From: Modestobacter caceresii
GTDB taxonomy: Bacteria > Actinomycetota > Actinomycetes > Mycobacteriales > Geodermatophilaceae
Assembly (NCBI RefSeq): GCF_000761485.1
Contig: NZ_JPMX01000024.1
Location: forward strand, 1 to 64,000
DNA: 64,000 nucleotides
Reading direction: 5' to 3'
Numbering within the stretch: the stretch's first letter is position 1; the number at the start of each line of letters is the position of its first letter. Positions 43,615 through 53,184 of this stretch are shown here, piece by piece. The translations under genes were made by a program, and so were the position numbers. Below the pieces are notes generated by a model. The model ran no database searches. It worked only from the letters and a program-made list of their open reading frames with translations, and had not been told where the DNA came from.

Positions 43615-45234
43615 GTGTTTGCGGCCCGTTCCGGTGGCAAGGGCCACAGGGTCAGGAAGACACAACGCGACCGGATCGGGGTCTGCCTCGTGAACACCTT
43701 CCTCGCACTCTCCTTGTCCCTGCTGCTGGCGACCAGCGGACTGGTGGGCGGCGCCAGCGCCGCTCCGTCGGCCGGACCACCCGCCCCGGTGCCACTGGCC
43801 GGACCACTGGCTCCGGCGACCGAACCCGTGGGCACACCCGGCACCGGCCCGGAGCAGGCAGGCGACTTCCCTGCCGTGACCGGGCCGACGGCCCACCTGA
43901 CCGACGTGCGGACCGCCCGGCAGGACGGCTTCGACCGCGTGGTCCTGGAGTTCGCCGGCACGGCGGCGCCCGGGTACCGGGTCTCCTACGTCCAGCCGCC
44001 GATCACCGAGGACGGCTCCGGCGCCGAGGTCCCGGTGCCCGGTGCGGCGTTCCTCGAGGTGCGGGCCGCGCCGGCCAGCGGCGTGGACCTCTCCGGCGAC
44101 GAGCCGCAGGAGACCTACACCGGGCCCGACCGGGTCGCCCCGACCGACGGCGGCGTCGTCACCGAGATCGTCCGGACCGGCGACTTCGAGGGACAGCTGG
44201 CCTGGACGATCGGCCTGCAACAGCGCGTGCCCTTCGGCGTGGCGGTGCTCGAGGAGCCGACCCGGTTGGTCGTGGACGTGCACCACGAGCCGGGACGGTC
44301 GATCGAGCCGATCGGGGCCGGGGACACCGCCGACTCCGTGGTCGCCGGCGCCGGGGCCCCGGTCGTGGTCACCGACGTGCGGTTGGGTGCCCACCCCGGC
44401 TTCGACCGGATCGTCCTCGAGGTCGCCGGCGAGGGGGAGGCCGGCTGGCGGATCGGGTACACCGACAACCCGCGGGCCCAGGGCTCCGGTGCGCCCGTCG
44501 AGGTGCCGGGGGACGCCGTCCTCGGCATGACGCTGACCAACGTCGCCCTGCCCGGCGACGCGCCGGACGGGGTGCAGCCCTGGGACGGTCCCGACCGGCA
44601 GCAGGTGCCCGGGGCCTCCACCCTGCAGGCGCTGGTGGAGGACACCGTGTTCGAGGGGCACCACACGTTCTTCGCCGGGCTCGACGCCGAACGGCCGTTC
44701 GCGGTGTCCCGGCTGTCCTCGCCGCAGCGGATCGTGGTCGACGTGCTGGCCCAGGACGGGCTGCCACCGGTCGACCTGGGCAGCCGGTGCGAGCACCCCG
44801 ACGGCTTCGCGCTCAGCTACCCCGGGTCGTGGACGACCAACACCGGTGACGTGCTGCCGCCCTGCTCGCGGTTCGCGCCGGAGCCGTTCACGCTGACCGC
44901 GGGGACCGACGTGCGGACGGCCCCGATCGCCGCCTCGGTGGAGCCGGTGCCGTACGCCCGGGTGAGCGCTCCCCAGGAGGGCATCGAGGAGAGCCGGAGC
45001 GGCACCGTCGTCGACGGGCGGCAGGGCGTCCGGATCCAGCGCACCTGGGACGGCGAGGGACTGTGGCCGGAGGGCACCCGGACCACCACCTACGCCATCG
45101 ACCTGGGTGCGGACGGGCCGGACGGCCCGGCCACGCTCGTGGTGGACACGGTGGGGCTGCCGGAGTTCGACTACGAGCGGAACGTCCGGGTCCTCGACCA
45201 CATGGTGCACACGCTGGACATCACGGCCGGCTGA
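43615..45234 (+). CDS. secreted protein with two AMIN-like domains
   Basis: A 539-residue exported protein. After a basic N-region ([11 protein letters not shown]) comes a hydrophobic signal core ending GGASA-AP. Two homologous AMIN-like domains follow: [20 protein letters not shown] near residue 95 and [20 protein letters not shown] near 255, each ending in a [11 protein letters not shown] / [11 protein letters not shown] strand. A C-terminal domain starts [15 protein letters not shown] (PsbP-like look). AMIN domains target proteins to the cell envelope. GTG 43615 is my choice; GTG 43690 would remove the positive charges of the signal peptide. Confidence 0.78.
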   Translation: MFAARSGGKGHRVRKTQRDRIGVCLVNTFLALSLSLLLATSGLVGGASAAPSAGPPAPVPLAGPLAPATEPVGTPGTGPEQAGDFPAVTGPTAHLTDVRTARQDGFDRVVLEFAGTAAPGYRVSYVQPPITEDGSGAEVPVPGAAFLEVRAAPASGVDLSGDEPQETYTGPDRVAPTDGGVVTEIVRTGDFEGQLAWTIGLQQRVPFGVAVLEEPTRLVVDVHHEPGRSIEPIGAGDTADSVVAGAGAPVVVTDVRLGAHPGFDRIVLEVAGEGEAGWRIGYTDNPRAQGSGAPVEVPGDAVLGMTLTNVALPGDAPDGVQPWDGPDRQQVPGASTLQALVEDTVFEGHHTFFAGLDAERPFAVSRLSSPQRIVVDVLAQDGLPPVDLGSRCEHPDGFALSYPGSWTTNTGDVLPPCSRFAPEPFTLTAGTDVRTAPIAASVEPVPYARVSAPQEGIEESRSGTVVDGRQGVRIQRTWDGEGLWPEGTRTTTYAIDLGADGPDGPATLVVDTVGLPEFDYERNVRVLDHMVHTLDITAG

Positions 45235-45243
45235 CCGGTCGCG

Positions 45244-45276
45244 GCACGGCCCGCCTCCGCCGGAGGCGGGCCGTGC
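45244..45276. terminator. bidirectional hairpin terminator
   Basis: A 15-base-pair perfect stem GCACGGCCCGCCTCC (45244-45258) with its complement (45262-45276) and a 3-base loop between two convergent genes. Confidence 0.75.
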
Positions 45277-45309
45277 GGTGCGCCCGTGCGCCCTGGGACC
45301 GACCGGAGG

Positions 45310-46143
45310 TCAGACCCGCTCGACCAGCCGGAGCACCGCCTCCGCGACCACGTCGGGGCGGTCGGCGGGGACGAAGTGGCTGGCGTCGTCGACCCAGGTG
45401 AGTCGCGCACCGGGCAGGTCGTCGGCCAGTCGCTGACCGTGTTCGGGCTTCATCTGGTGGTCCTGCCGACCCCAGACCACCTCGGCAGGGACGGTGAGCC
45501 GCGGGAGGAACGGGGCGACCGTCTGGGTGTAGACGGAGTCGAGCGAGCGGAGGTGCCGGCTCAGCAGGCGGGGGCCGTCCGGCCGTTCCCACGGCTCGAC
45601 GAACCGGTCCAGGAAGGGCTTCGCACGCTCCTGGTGGGCGAACAGCGTGCGCAGTGCCGGCCGCAGCGCCGTGCCGAGGGCCGCGGGGGGCAGCTGCCGG
45701 ACCAGCGGCCAGCCGGCCTTCATCGCGCGCACCAGCGGCACCGGCCACGCGTCGTAGCAGACGCCGTCGACGACCCCCAGGCCGGCGACCCGTTCGCTCG
45801 CCGTCGTGGCGAGGATCTGCGCCACCCCGCCACCGAGGTCGTGTCCCACCACGACGACCCGCTCCAGGTCGAGCGCGTCGAGCAGCCCGAGCAGGCGGGC
45901 GGCCTGGGCGGCGAGGTCCACCGGCTGGCCGTCGGGTGCGGGGGAGTCGCCGTAGCCGGCCATGTCCACGGCCAGCACCCGGGCCCGCTGGGCCACGGTC
46001 GGGACGACGTCCCACCACAACCGGTGGTTGGTCGGGATGCCGTGGACGAGCAGGACGGTGGGTCCGTCGTCCCCGGCCGTCCAGACGTTCATCGGGCTGT
46101 CGCCCACGGGGATGAGCTGGGTCTCTCCCATCGGTAGGTCCAT
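45310..46143 (-). CDS. alpha/beta hydrolase with Asp nucleophile (epoxide hydrolase/dehalogenase-like)
   Basis: A 277-residue alpha/beta hydrolase. The nucleophile elbow GHDLGG has aspartate (D102) in place of the more common serine, and the oxyanion region is HGIPTN (residues 35-40), both features of epoxide hydrolases and haloalkane dehalogenases. The acid is in VWGRQDH and the base is the His of DDASHFVPAD. Substrate unknown. Start ATG 46143; ATG 46131 is also possible and neither has a ribosome site. Confidence 0.82.
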   Translation of the reverse strand: MDLPMGETQLIPVGDSPMNVWTAGDDGPTVLLVHGIPTNHRLWWDVVPTVAQRARVLAVDMAGYGDSPAPDGQPVDLAAQAARLLGLLDALDLERVVVVGHDLGGGVAQILATTASERVAGLGVVDGVCYDAWPVPLVRAMKAGWPLVRQLPPAALGTALRPALRTLFAHQERAKPFLDRFVEPWERPDGPRLLSRHLRSLDSVYTQTVAPFLPRLTVPAEVVWGRQDHQMKPEHGQRLADDLPGARLTWVDDASHFVPADRPDVVAEAVLRLVERV

Positions 46144-46261
46144 GGCAGCACCAGTGCCCGCGACGGCCGGGTCGGCATGCGCGGTGTGACGAATTCGGGT
46201 GAAGTGCTTCAGCTCGGGCCGGGCCCCGTCGATGGGACCAACGAGGCCCCGAGGAGGGAAC

Positions 46262-47500
46262 GTGGAGAAGAGACGGTCGGACACCGACCAGAAGGTCGCT
46301 GAGCTGCTGCGGACCGCGAAGGAGTCGCTGCAGCTGTCCGTGGCGTTCCTCTCCCGGCTGGACGGGACCACCCAGCACCTGGAGGTCGTCGAGTCGTCGG
46401 TGCCGTTCCTCTTCCAGGAGGGGAACCAGCAGCGCCAGGAGACGTCCCTCTGCCAGGCCGTCCTCGACGGCGAGCTGCCCGCGGTGATCCCCGACCTCCG
46501 CCGGCACCCGGCGGCCATGGCGTTGCCGGCCGCCCGTCTGCCGAGGATCCGCAGCTACGTCTCGGTGCCCGTGGTGCTCAGCGACGGGGAGCTCTACGGC
46601 ACCTTCTGCGCCGCCGGCCTCACCACGGACAAGGGGCTGACCAAGCGGGACCAGTCCCTGATGACCGTCCTCGCCTCGGCCGCGGCCGTGCTCATCGAAC
46701 CCTCGGTGCGCGAGCGGGAGCGCCGCGGGGAACTGCTGAGCCGACTGGTGCCGGTGGTCACCGCTGGTGGCCCGATCGTCGTCCTGCAGCCCATCGTCGA
46801 CCTGGCCACCGGGCTCCGGGTCGGGCAGGAGGCGCTCAGCCGGTTCCCGGCAGCGTGGGGCAAGGCGCCGGACGTGTGCTTCGAGGAGGCGCACAGCGTG
46901 GGGCTGGGACACGAGATGGAACTGCTGGCGCTGCGTCGCGCGGCCGACCACCTGGCGGCCGTCGACGGGTACGTCGCCATGAACATCTCCCCGGCGACGC
47001 TGGTGCAGCCGGAGTTCGCAGCACTGATGGACACGTTGCCGCTGGACCGAGTGCTGCTCGAGCTCTCCGAACACGACCAGGTGGCGGACTACGCGGCCCT
47101 GGCTGCCGTGCTGAGCCCGCTGCGGGCCCGGGGGATGCGGCTGGCCATCGACGACGTCGGCGCCGGGTTCTCCTCGTTGCGGCACATCGTGATCACCGCA
47201 CCGGACGTCATCAAGCTGGACCGCAGCATCGTCTCCGGGGTCGACGTCGACCCGGTGCTGACCCGGCTGGTCTCGTCCCTGGTCGAGTTCGGACACAGCT
47301 GCGGCGCGAGTGTCGTGGCCGAGGGCGTGGAGACGGCCGCGGAGGCCTCGGCGCTGCGTGGGCTCGGGGTGGACCTCGGTCAGGGATGGCACTTCGGTCG
47401 ACCGGAGCTGCCCGGGGCGACGGTCACCCTGCCGACCGTGCAGGTGCCGGCCCCCCGGACCCCGGTGGCGACCCCGCCAGTGCCCGCGGTCGCCGGCTGA
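46262..47500 (+). CDS. GAF-EAL cyclic-di-GMP phosphodiesterase
   Basis: A 412-residue cytoplasmic protein: a GAF domain (about residues 10-150) and an EAL domain (165-395) that hydrolyses cyclic di-GMP. The catalytic set is complete: E190 in QEALSRF, MNISP, LLELSE, AIDDVGAGFSS, VIKLD and VAEGVET with the final GWHFGRP. So activity is expected. GGAGG lies 5 bases before GTG 46262. Along with the GGDEF protein at 28297 it implies cyclic-di-GMP signalling in this organism. Confidence 0.9.
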   Translation: MEKRRSDTDQKVAELLRTAKESLQLSVAFLSRLDGTTQHLEVVESSVPFLFQEGNQQRQETSLCQAVLDGELPAVIPDLRRHPAAMALPAARLPRIRSYVSVPVVLSDGELYGTFCAAGLTTDKGLTKRDQSLMTVLASAAAVLIEPSVRERERRGELLSRLVPVVTAGGPIVVLQPIVDLATGLRVGQEALSRFPAAWGKAPDVCFEEAHSVGLGHEMELLALRRAADHLAAVDGYVAMNISPATLVQPEFAALMDTLPLDRVLLELSEHDQVADYAALAAVLSPLRARGMRLAIDDVGAGFSSLRHIVITAPDVIKLDRSIVSGVDVDPVLTRLVSSLVEFGHSCGASVVAEGVETAAEASALRGLGVDLGQGWHFGRPELPGATVTLPTVQVPAPRTPVATPPVPAVAG

Positions 47501-47530
47501 GCGGTGCCCGCGGCGCGGGTCGCCCACGAC

Positions 47531-47568
47531 AGCGCAGCCCCCGCCGGGAGACCGGCGGGGGCTGCGCT
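47531..47568. terminator. bidirectional terminator between EAL gene and glnA
   Basis: AGCGCAGCCCCCGCCGG (47531-47547) pairs with 47552-47568 over 17 base pairs around the loop GAGA. Both neighbouring genes converge on it. Confidence 0.8.
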
Positions 47569-47603
47569 GTCGAACGGGTCAGGGCCGGTGAGGACCCCGT
47601 CGA

Positions 47604-49037
<1,434 letters not shown>

Positions 49038-49070
49038 CGATCCTCCGGGAGTGGACGGAAAGCCACCCGC

Positions 49071-49076
49071 AAGTTA
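49071..49076 (-). promoter_or_regulatory. -10 box of glnA
   Basis: TAACTT on the minus strand, 11 bases downstream of the GlnR site and 33 bases before the ATG. The -35 region would fall inside the GlnR site, as in activated glnA promoters. Confidence 0.5.
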
Positions 49077-49086
49077 CGAGTGCGGG

Positions 49087-49124
49087 GTTGCTCCGGGGTG
49101 TCTCTCGTGTTTCGTCGCTGTAAC
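49087..49124 (-). promoter_or_regulatory. GlnR-binding site upstream of glnA
   Basis: Read on the minus strand: GTTAC (49124-49120), 6 bases, GAAAC (49113-49109), 6 bases, GACAC (49102-49098), 6 bases, GCAAC (49091-49087). This reproduces the actinobacterial GlnR a1-b1-a2-b2 box (gTnAC-n6-GaAAC repeated), with the first pair a perfect match and the second a one-base variant at each half. Confidence 0.75.
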
Positions 49125-49213
49125 ACCGTCCTCCGGCGTGTCGCGGAGGTGGCGGTCGAGCCGCTGCTCACCCCACCGGACGGCTCCCGACCGGGACGGC
49201 GTCGGGCAGGACA

Positions 49214-49219
49214 TACGCT
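49214..49219 (+). promoter_or_regulatory. -10 box of a leaderless promoter (RDD gene)
   Basis: TACGCT is 6 bases before GTG 49226, the same hexamer and spacing as at 35045. Confidence 0.55.
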
Positions 49220-49225
49220 GGTGGA

Positions 49226-49648
49226 GTGGCCAGGGACGACGCTCAACCCTCTCAGGAGCGCGCCCGCGGCGACGCACTGGGGCTGCCCGGCACCGGACCG
49301 GGCTCACTGGCGTCCTTCGGGCAGCGGGTCGTCGCCTTCCTCGTCGACGCGCTGGCCGCGGCGCTGGTCGCCGGCCTGGTCACCGCGCCGGAGCTGCCCC
49401 GCAACTGGAGTCTGCTGGCCTTCGTGCTGATCACCGTGGCCTTCCTGGTGCTGGCCGGTCAGACACCGGGCATGCGGCTGCTCGGGCTGCGGCTGGCCCA
49501 CCCGGAGCCGGAGCGGCGGCTCGCCCTCTGGCGTGCGCTCGTGCGCACCGGGCTGCTCGTGCTGCTGGTGCCGGCGCTGATCGTGGACGTCGACGGCCGG
49601 GGCCTGCACGACCGGTGGACCAGCACCGCGGTCGTCCGCGACCGCTGA
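49226..49648 (+). CDS. RDD-family membrane protein
   Basis: A 140-residue membrane protein with three hydrophobic segments and the RDD motif region FGQRVVAFLVDALAAALVAG. It corresponds in position to Rv2219A of M. tuberculosis, next to glnA1. The family is widespread with unknown transport-like roles. Leaderless start at GTG 49226. It is divergent from glnA and convergent with the inserted regulator gene 5 bases further on. Confidence 0.82.
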   Translation: MARDDAQPSQERARGDALGLPGTGPGSLASFGQRVVAFLVDALAAALVAGLVTAPELPRNWSLLAFVLITVAFLVLAGQTPGMRLLGLRLAHPEPERRLALWRALVRTGLLVLLVPALIVDVDGRGLHDRWTSTAVVRDR

Positions 49649-49653
49649 GGCCG

Positions 49654-50451
49654 TCACGCCCGGGCGGCCGTCTCGGCGAACCACCGGCGGGTGGTCTCGT
49701 CCGCCGGGAGGAACGTCTCGATGGCGAGCTCGCTCGCGGCGACGTCCAGCGGGGTGCCGAAGGTGGCGACGGTGCTGTACGTCCGCAGCACGGCGCCGTC
49801 CACCTGAAGCTCCAGGGGCAGCGCGAACGTCGGGCCGGGCTGCACCGGGGTGGCCGAGGGCCGGCACGGGTACCCCTCCACCTCGCGCAGCAGGGCCCGT
49901 AGGTCCGCCGACGGTGCGGCGGCAGCGTGCCGGCGGACCTGCCGGAGCAGGTGCGCGCGCCAGGCGGCGTGGTCCACGATCCGGTCGGCCAGTCCGCGTG
50001 GGTGCAGCATCACCCGGACCACGTTGACCGGCGGGTCGAGCAGCTCCGGGTCGACCAGGGCCATCAGCCGGTCGACGGCTGCGTTGGTGGCGACGACGTC
50101 GAAGTGGGCGTCGATGACCAGCGCCGGCCACGGGTCGTGTGCGGCGAGGGCCAGCTCGAGCACCTCGAGCAGGTACCGGGTGGCCGTGGCGTCGCGTCGG
50201 GCGTCCGGGAACTCCGGCGCGTGTCCCGCGGCGAGCAGGACCTGGTTCTGGTCGGCCAGTGGCATCTGCAGTGCCTCGCCGAGCCTGAGCACCATCTGGC
50301 GGCTCGGCCGGGACCTCCCCGTCTCGACGTAGGACAGGTGTCTGGTGGAGGTCTGCGCCAGGTCGGCCAGGTCGAGCTGGCTCAGCCGCCGGCGCTCCCG
50401 CCACTCCTTCAGCAGGGCGCCGGCGACCGGGGGCCGGAGGGTCGCCGTCAC
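49654..50451 (-). CDS. XRE-type regulator with MmyB-like ligand-binding domain
   Basis: A 265-residue regulator. Residues 8-70 hold a helix-turn-helix (LKEWRERRRLSQLDLADLAQ then TSTRHLSYVETGRSRPS); residues 95-260 match the MmyB-like sensor domain that in relatives binds a fatty-acid-like ligand (AHFDVVATNAAVDRL, TFALPLELQVDGAVLRTY). Such regulators usually govern an adjacent redox or membrane gene; the membrane-protein gene lies 82 bases upstream in the same direction. GTG 50451 is the start. Confidence 0.85.
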   Translation of the reverse strand: MTATLRPPVAGALLKEWRERRRLSQLDLADLAQTSTRHLSYVETGRSRPSRQMVLRLGEALQMPLADQNQVLLAAGHAPEFPDARRDATATRYLLEVLELALAAHDPWPALVIDAHFDVVATNAAVDRLMALVDPELLDPPVNVVRVMLHPRGLADRIVDHAAWRAHLLRQVRRHAAAAPSADLRALLREVEGYPCRPSATPVQPGPTFALPLELQVDGAVLRTYSTVATFGTPLDVAASELAIETFLPADETTRRWFAETAARA

Positions 50452-50533
50452 GGCACGACGCCCGGCGCCGTCGTGACCTGCCGGCCGGGAGGGGCCGACG
50501 ACGTGGGCCCGGGTGCCGGGATCACGCTCCTGC

Positions 50534-50920
50534 TCACCGCCGGCCGGCCCGCAGCTGGACGAGGGCGAGCGCGCCGACGGCCAGTCCCTGAGCGGCGACG
50601 AGGACCCGACCCGCCGTGCTGAGGTCGGCGAACGCGGCGACCGCCAGGCTCGCCACCTCCCAGCCGATGTTCCCGATGGCGGCCGCCCGCAGCGCCGTGC
50701 GGGCCCAGCGGGTGCGGGAGCTGACGACCAGGCCGACGGCGTAGACCACCAGCGCGATCCCGACCCCGCGGACGACACCGGTCGCGTCGGTGCCCAGGAG
50801 CTCGGCGACCGGACCGGCGGCGATCCCCATGACCAGTCCCATGGCGGCGCAGAGCACGCCGTCGAGCTGGAGCAACCGGACTGGTGCCGTGCGGGCCGGG
50901 GGCAGGGTGAGCGCGGTCAT
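50534..50920 (-). CDS. four-helix membrane protein
   Basis: A 128-residue membrane protein with hydrophobic segments near residues 18-38, 46-66, 78-96 and 100-120; no recognised family with confidence. It precedes the MmyB-like regulator in an apparent two-gene unit inserted between the RDD and DUF4191 genes. AGAGGA lies near the ATG at 50920; an upstream in-frame ATG at 50971 is less likely. Confidence 0.7.
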   Translation of the reverse strand: MTALTLPPARTAPVRLLQLDGVLCAAMGLVMGIAAGPVAELLGTDATGVVRGVGIALVVYAVGLVVSSRTRWARTALRAAAIGNIGWEVASLAVAAFADLSTAGRVLVAAQGLAVGALALVQLRAGRR

Positions 50921-50995
50921 GGTGGGTCCTCTCGACGGAGCCGACGCGGCCGGTCGTCCGGCCAGGACCACCGTCGCCGGTCCGTGGCGCGCCGT

Positions 50996-51016
50996 CCATG
51001 ACCCCGCAGGTCATGG
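50996..51016. promoter_or_regulatory. candidate operator (inverted repeat)
   Basis: CCATGACC (50996-51003), a 5-base spacer, GGTCATGG (51009-51016). It lies 76 bases upstream of the membrane-protein start, a sensible binding site for the XRE-type regulator of the same unit. Confidence 0.4.
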
Positions 51017-51064
51017 CCGGACCGAGGGGCCGACCGACCCGCCTGGCGGGCGACCAGTCGGACG

Positions 51065-51105
51065 CACGACGCCCCGACCGCTGGGGCAGCGGCCGGGGCG
51101 TCGTG
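51065..51105 (-). terminator. terminator after the DUF4191 gene
   Basis: CACGACGCCCCG (51065-51076) plus CCGCTG pair with CAGCGG plus CGGGGCGTCGTG (51094-51105), 18 pairs with a single mismatch and a 3-base loop, 18 bases beyond the minus-strand stop. Confidence 0.65.
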
Positions 51106-51122
51106 GTGCTGTGCTCGCGAGG

Positions 51123-51995
51123 TCAGCGGCGGCGGACCTGGCGCTGGCTGACCGACATCTGCCGGCCACCGGGGAGCGGGCCCCCGGGCACCGGCGGGCG
51201 GGGGCCGCCCAGCGCCGACATCCGCTTGCCGAGTGCGTTGACCTCGCCGCCGGAGAGGTTGCGCGGCAGCTTCATCACGTGGGCGCTGAGCTTCTTCAGC
51301 GGCACCTGGCCTTCACCGTCGCCGACGGTGACGTCGTAGATCGGGGTCTCGCCGACGACCTTGGCGATCCGACGCTTCTCGGCCGCGATCAGGCCGCGGA
51401 CCCGCTGCGGATCGCCCTCACCCACCAGCACGATGCCCGGCCGCCCGAGCACCCGGTGGACGGAGTCCAGCTCGCGGTTGCCGGCGACGCCGGAGCTGAC
51501 CCGCCAGTCGCCGCGCATGCCCTCCAGGACCCAGGACGCCGCACCCGGCCGGCCCTCGACCTGCCGGTACGCCGAGCCCTGCGCCCGGCGGCCGAAGATG
51601 ATCAGCGCCGCCAGCAGACCGAGCAGGACGGCGAAGGGCAGGAAGAGGAACGGTGAGCTGAGCAGGATGCCGACCAGCTCGACCACGCCGGCCACCGCCA
51701 CGAAGGCGATGAGCATCACCCAGGGCAGCTTCGGGTCGTTCTTGTAGGTCATCGAGTAGGCCTGCCGGATCATCCCGGCCTGGCGCTTCAGCTTGGTCAG
51801 CCGCGAGACCTTCGGCTGGCCGTCCTTGCCCAGCTTGGGTGCCTTCCCTGCCTTGCTGCGCCGGCCCTTGCCCGTCGCGTCGGGCGCGCCGACCGCGGTC
51901 GAGCCCTTGCTGCCGCGCCCGGGCGGGGCGCCAGCCGGGCCGCGGCCCGCGGCGCCGGCGGGGGCGGAGGTGTCGGTGGACCTGCTGCGTGCCAT
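51123..51995 (-). CDS. DUF4191 membrane protein (Rv2219-like)
   Basis: A 290-residue protein: a disordered basic N-terminus (1-75), two membrane helices (about 92-112 and 118-138), and a cytoplasmic domain containing GRPGIVLVGEGDPQRVRGLI and AEKRRIAKVVGETPIYDVTVG. It corresponds to Rv2219, lying next to lipA in mycobacteria. Function unknown. A TATCGT box (52008-52003) lies 7 bases before the ATG, so the message is probably leaderless. Confidence 0.85.
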   Translation of the reverse strand: MARSRSTDTSAPAGAAGRGPAGAPPGRGSKGSTAVGAPDATGKGRRSKAGKAPKLGKDGQPKVSRLTKLKRQAGMIRQAYSMTYKNDPKLPWVMLIAFVAVAGVVELVGILLSSPFLFLPFAVLLGLLAALIIFGRRAQGSAYRQVEGRPGAASWVLEGMRGDWRVSSGVAGNRELDSVHRVLGRPGIVLVGEGDPQRVRGLIAAEKRRIAKVVGETPIYDVTVGDGEGQVPLKKLSAHVMKLPRNLSGGEVNALGKRMSALGGPRPPVPGGPLPGGRQMSVSQRQVRRR

Positions 51996-52002
51996 GCCAC
52001 CC

Positions 52003-52008
52003 ACGATA
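52003..52008 (-). promoter_or_regulatory. -10 box of a leaderless promoter (DUF4191 gene)
   Basis: TATCGT on the minus strand, 7 bases before ATG 51995. Confidence 0.5.
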
Positions 52009-52081
52009 GTCGGAGGAGCGGCCGCCCTCCCGCCACTCGCGAGCTCGCGGCGGGCCGCCCGCAACTGGCCGGGGGAGGAGC

Positions 52082-53080
52082 TCAGCGGGTGACGGTGAGC
52101 CCGCGGGCCTCGGCGGCCTGCTGGTAGAGCCGGCCGGCGCGGTAGGAGCTGCGCACCAGCGGACCGGCCAGGACGCCCGGGAACCCGATCCGCTCGGCCT
52201 CGGCGGCGAAGCCGACGAACTCGTCGGGCTTGACCCACCGGACCACCGGGTGGTGCCGGACGCTGGGCCGCAGGTACTGGGTGATGGTGAGCAGGTCGCA
52301 GCCGGCGTCGTGCAGCGCCTGCATGGTCTCCACGACCTCCTGCGGCTCCTCGCCCATGCCCAGGATCAGGTTGGACTTGGTGACCAGGCCGGCCTCGCGG
52401 GCGGCGGTGATCACCGACAGGGACCGCTCGAAGCGGAAGCCGGGGCGGATCCGCTTGAAGATGCGCGGCACCGTCTCGACGTTGTGCGCCAGCACCTCCG
52501 GCCGGGAGGAGAACACCTCGGCCAGCTGGTCGGGCTCGGCGTTGAAGTCGGGGATGAGCAGCTCGACGCCGCAGCCGGGGATCTGCTCGTGGATCTGGCG
52601 CACCGTCTCGGCGTACAGCCATGCGCCGCCGTCGGGCAGGTCGTCGCGGGCGACGCCGGTGATGGTGGCGTAGCGCAGGCCCATCGTGGCCACGCTCTCG
52701 GCGACCCGGCGGGGCTCGTCGGCGTCGAAGTCGGCGGGCTTGCCGGTGTCGATCTGGCAGAAGTCGCAGCGCCGGGTGCACTGGTCACCGCCGATGAGGA
52801 AGGTGGCCTCGCGGTCCTCCCAGCACTCGTAGATGTTGGGACAGCCGGCCTCCTCGCACACCGTGTGCAGGCCCTCGCGCTTGACCAGCGACTTGAGCTC
52901 GGTGTACTCCGGCCCCGTCTTGAGCTTGGTCTTGATCCACTCGGGCTTGCGCTCGATCGGCGTCTGGCTGTTGCGGACCTCCAGGCGCAGCAGCTTGCGG
53001 CCGGCCGGCCCGATCGGCGAGGACGTCGTGGACGTCTCCGGCGCTGCAGTCGTGGCTGCCTCCTCCATGCCCAGGCTCAT
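52082..53080 (-). CDS. lipA: lipoyl synthase
   Basis: The radical-SAM enzyme that inserts two sulfurs into protein-bound octanoyl groups. The 332-residue product has the auxiliary cluster cysteines C75, C80, C86 ([12 protein letters not shown]), the radical-SAM cysteines C101, C105, C108 (CTRRCDFC), and the C-terminal RSSY serine ligand. TACCGT (53093-53088) is 7 bases before ATG 53080, again leaderless. lipB is not in the window; the gene order lipA-DUF4191 matches mycobacteria. Confidence 0.95.
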   Translation of the reverse strand: MSLGMEEAATTAAPETSTTSSPIGPAGRKLLRLEVRNSQTPIERKPEWIKTKLKTGPEYTELKSLVKREGLHTVCEEAGCPNIYECWEDREATFLIGGDQCTRRCDFCQIDTGKPADFDADEPRRVAESVATMGLRYATITGVARDDLPDGGAWLYAETVRQIHEQIPGCGVELLIPDFNAEPDQLAEVFSSRPEVLAHNVETVPRIFKRIRPGFRFERSLSVITAAREAGLVTKSNLILGMGEEPQEVVETMQALHDAGCDLLTITQYLRPSVRHHPVVRWVKPDEFVGFAAEAERIGFPGVLAGPLVRSSYRAGRLYQQAAEARGLTVTR

Positions 53081-53087
53081 GTCCAGC

Positions 53088-53093
53088 ACGGTA
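53088..53093 (-). promoter_or_regulatory. -10 box of a leaderless promoter (lipA)
   Basis: TACCGT on the minus strand, 7 bases before ATG 53080; the same hexamer is used at 12861. Confidence 0.55.
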
Positions 53094-53132
53094 CTCCCGC
53101 CGATCGCCCCCGCTCGGGGCCCGGAGACGGCT

Positions 53133-53163
53133 CGAGGGCCCAGCCGGATCGGCTGGGCCCTCG
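53133..53163 (-). terminator. terminator after the coiled-coil gene
   Basis: CGAGGGCCCAGCCG (53133-53146) and CGGCTGGGCCCTCG (53150-53163) form a perfect 14-pair stem with a GAT loop, about 20 bases past the stop of the upstream minus-strand gene. Confidence 0.8.
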
Positions 53164-53184
53164 GGTCGGTGTGGTGCGGGGAGG

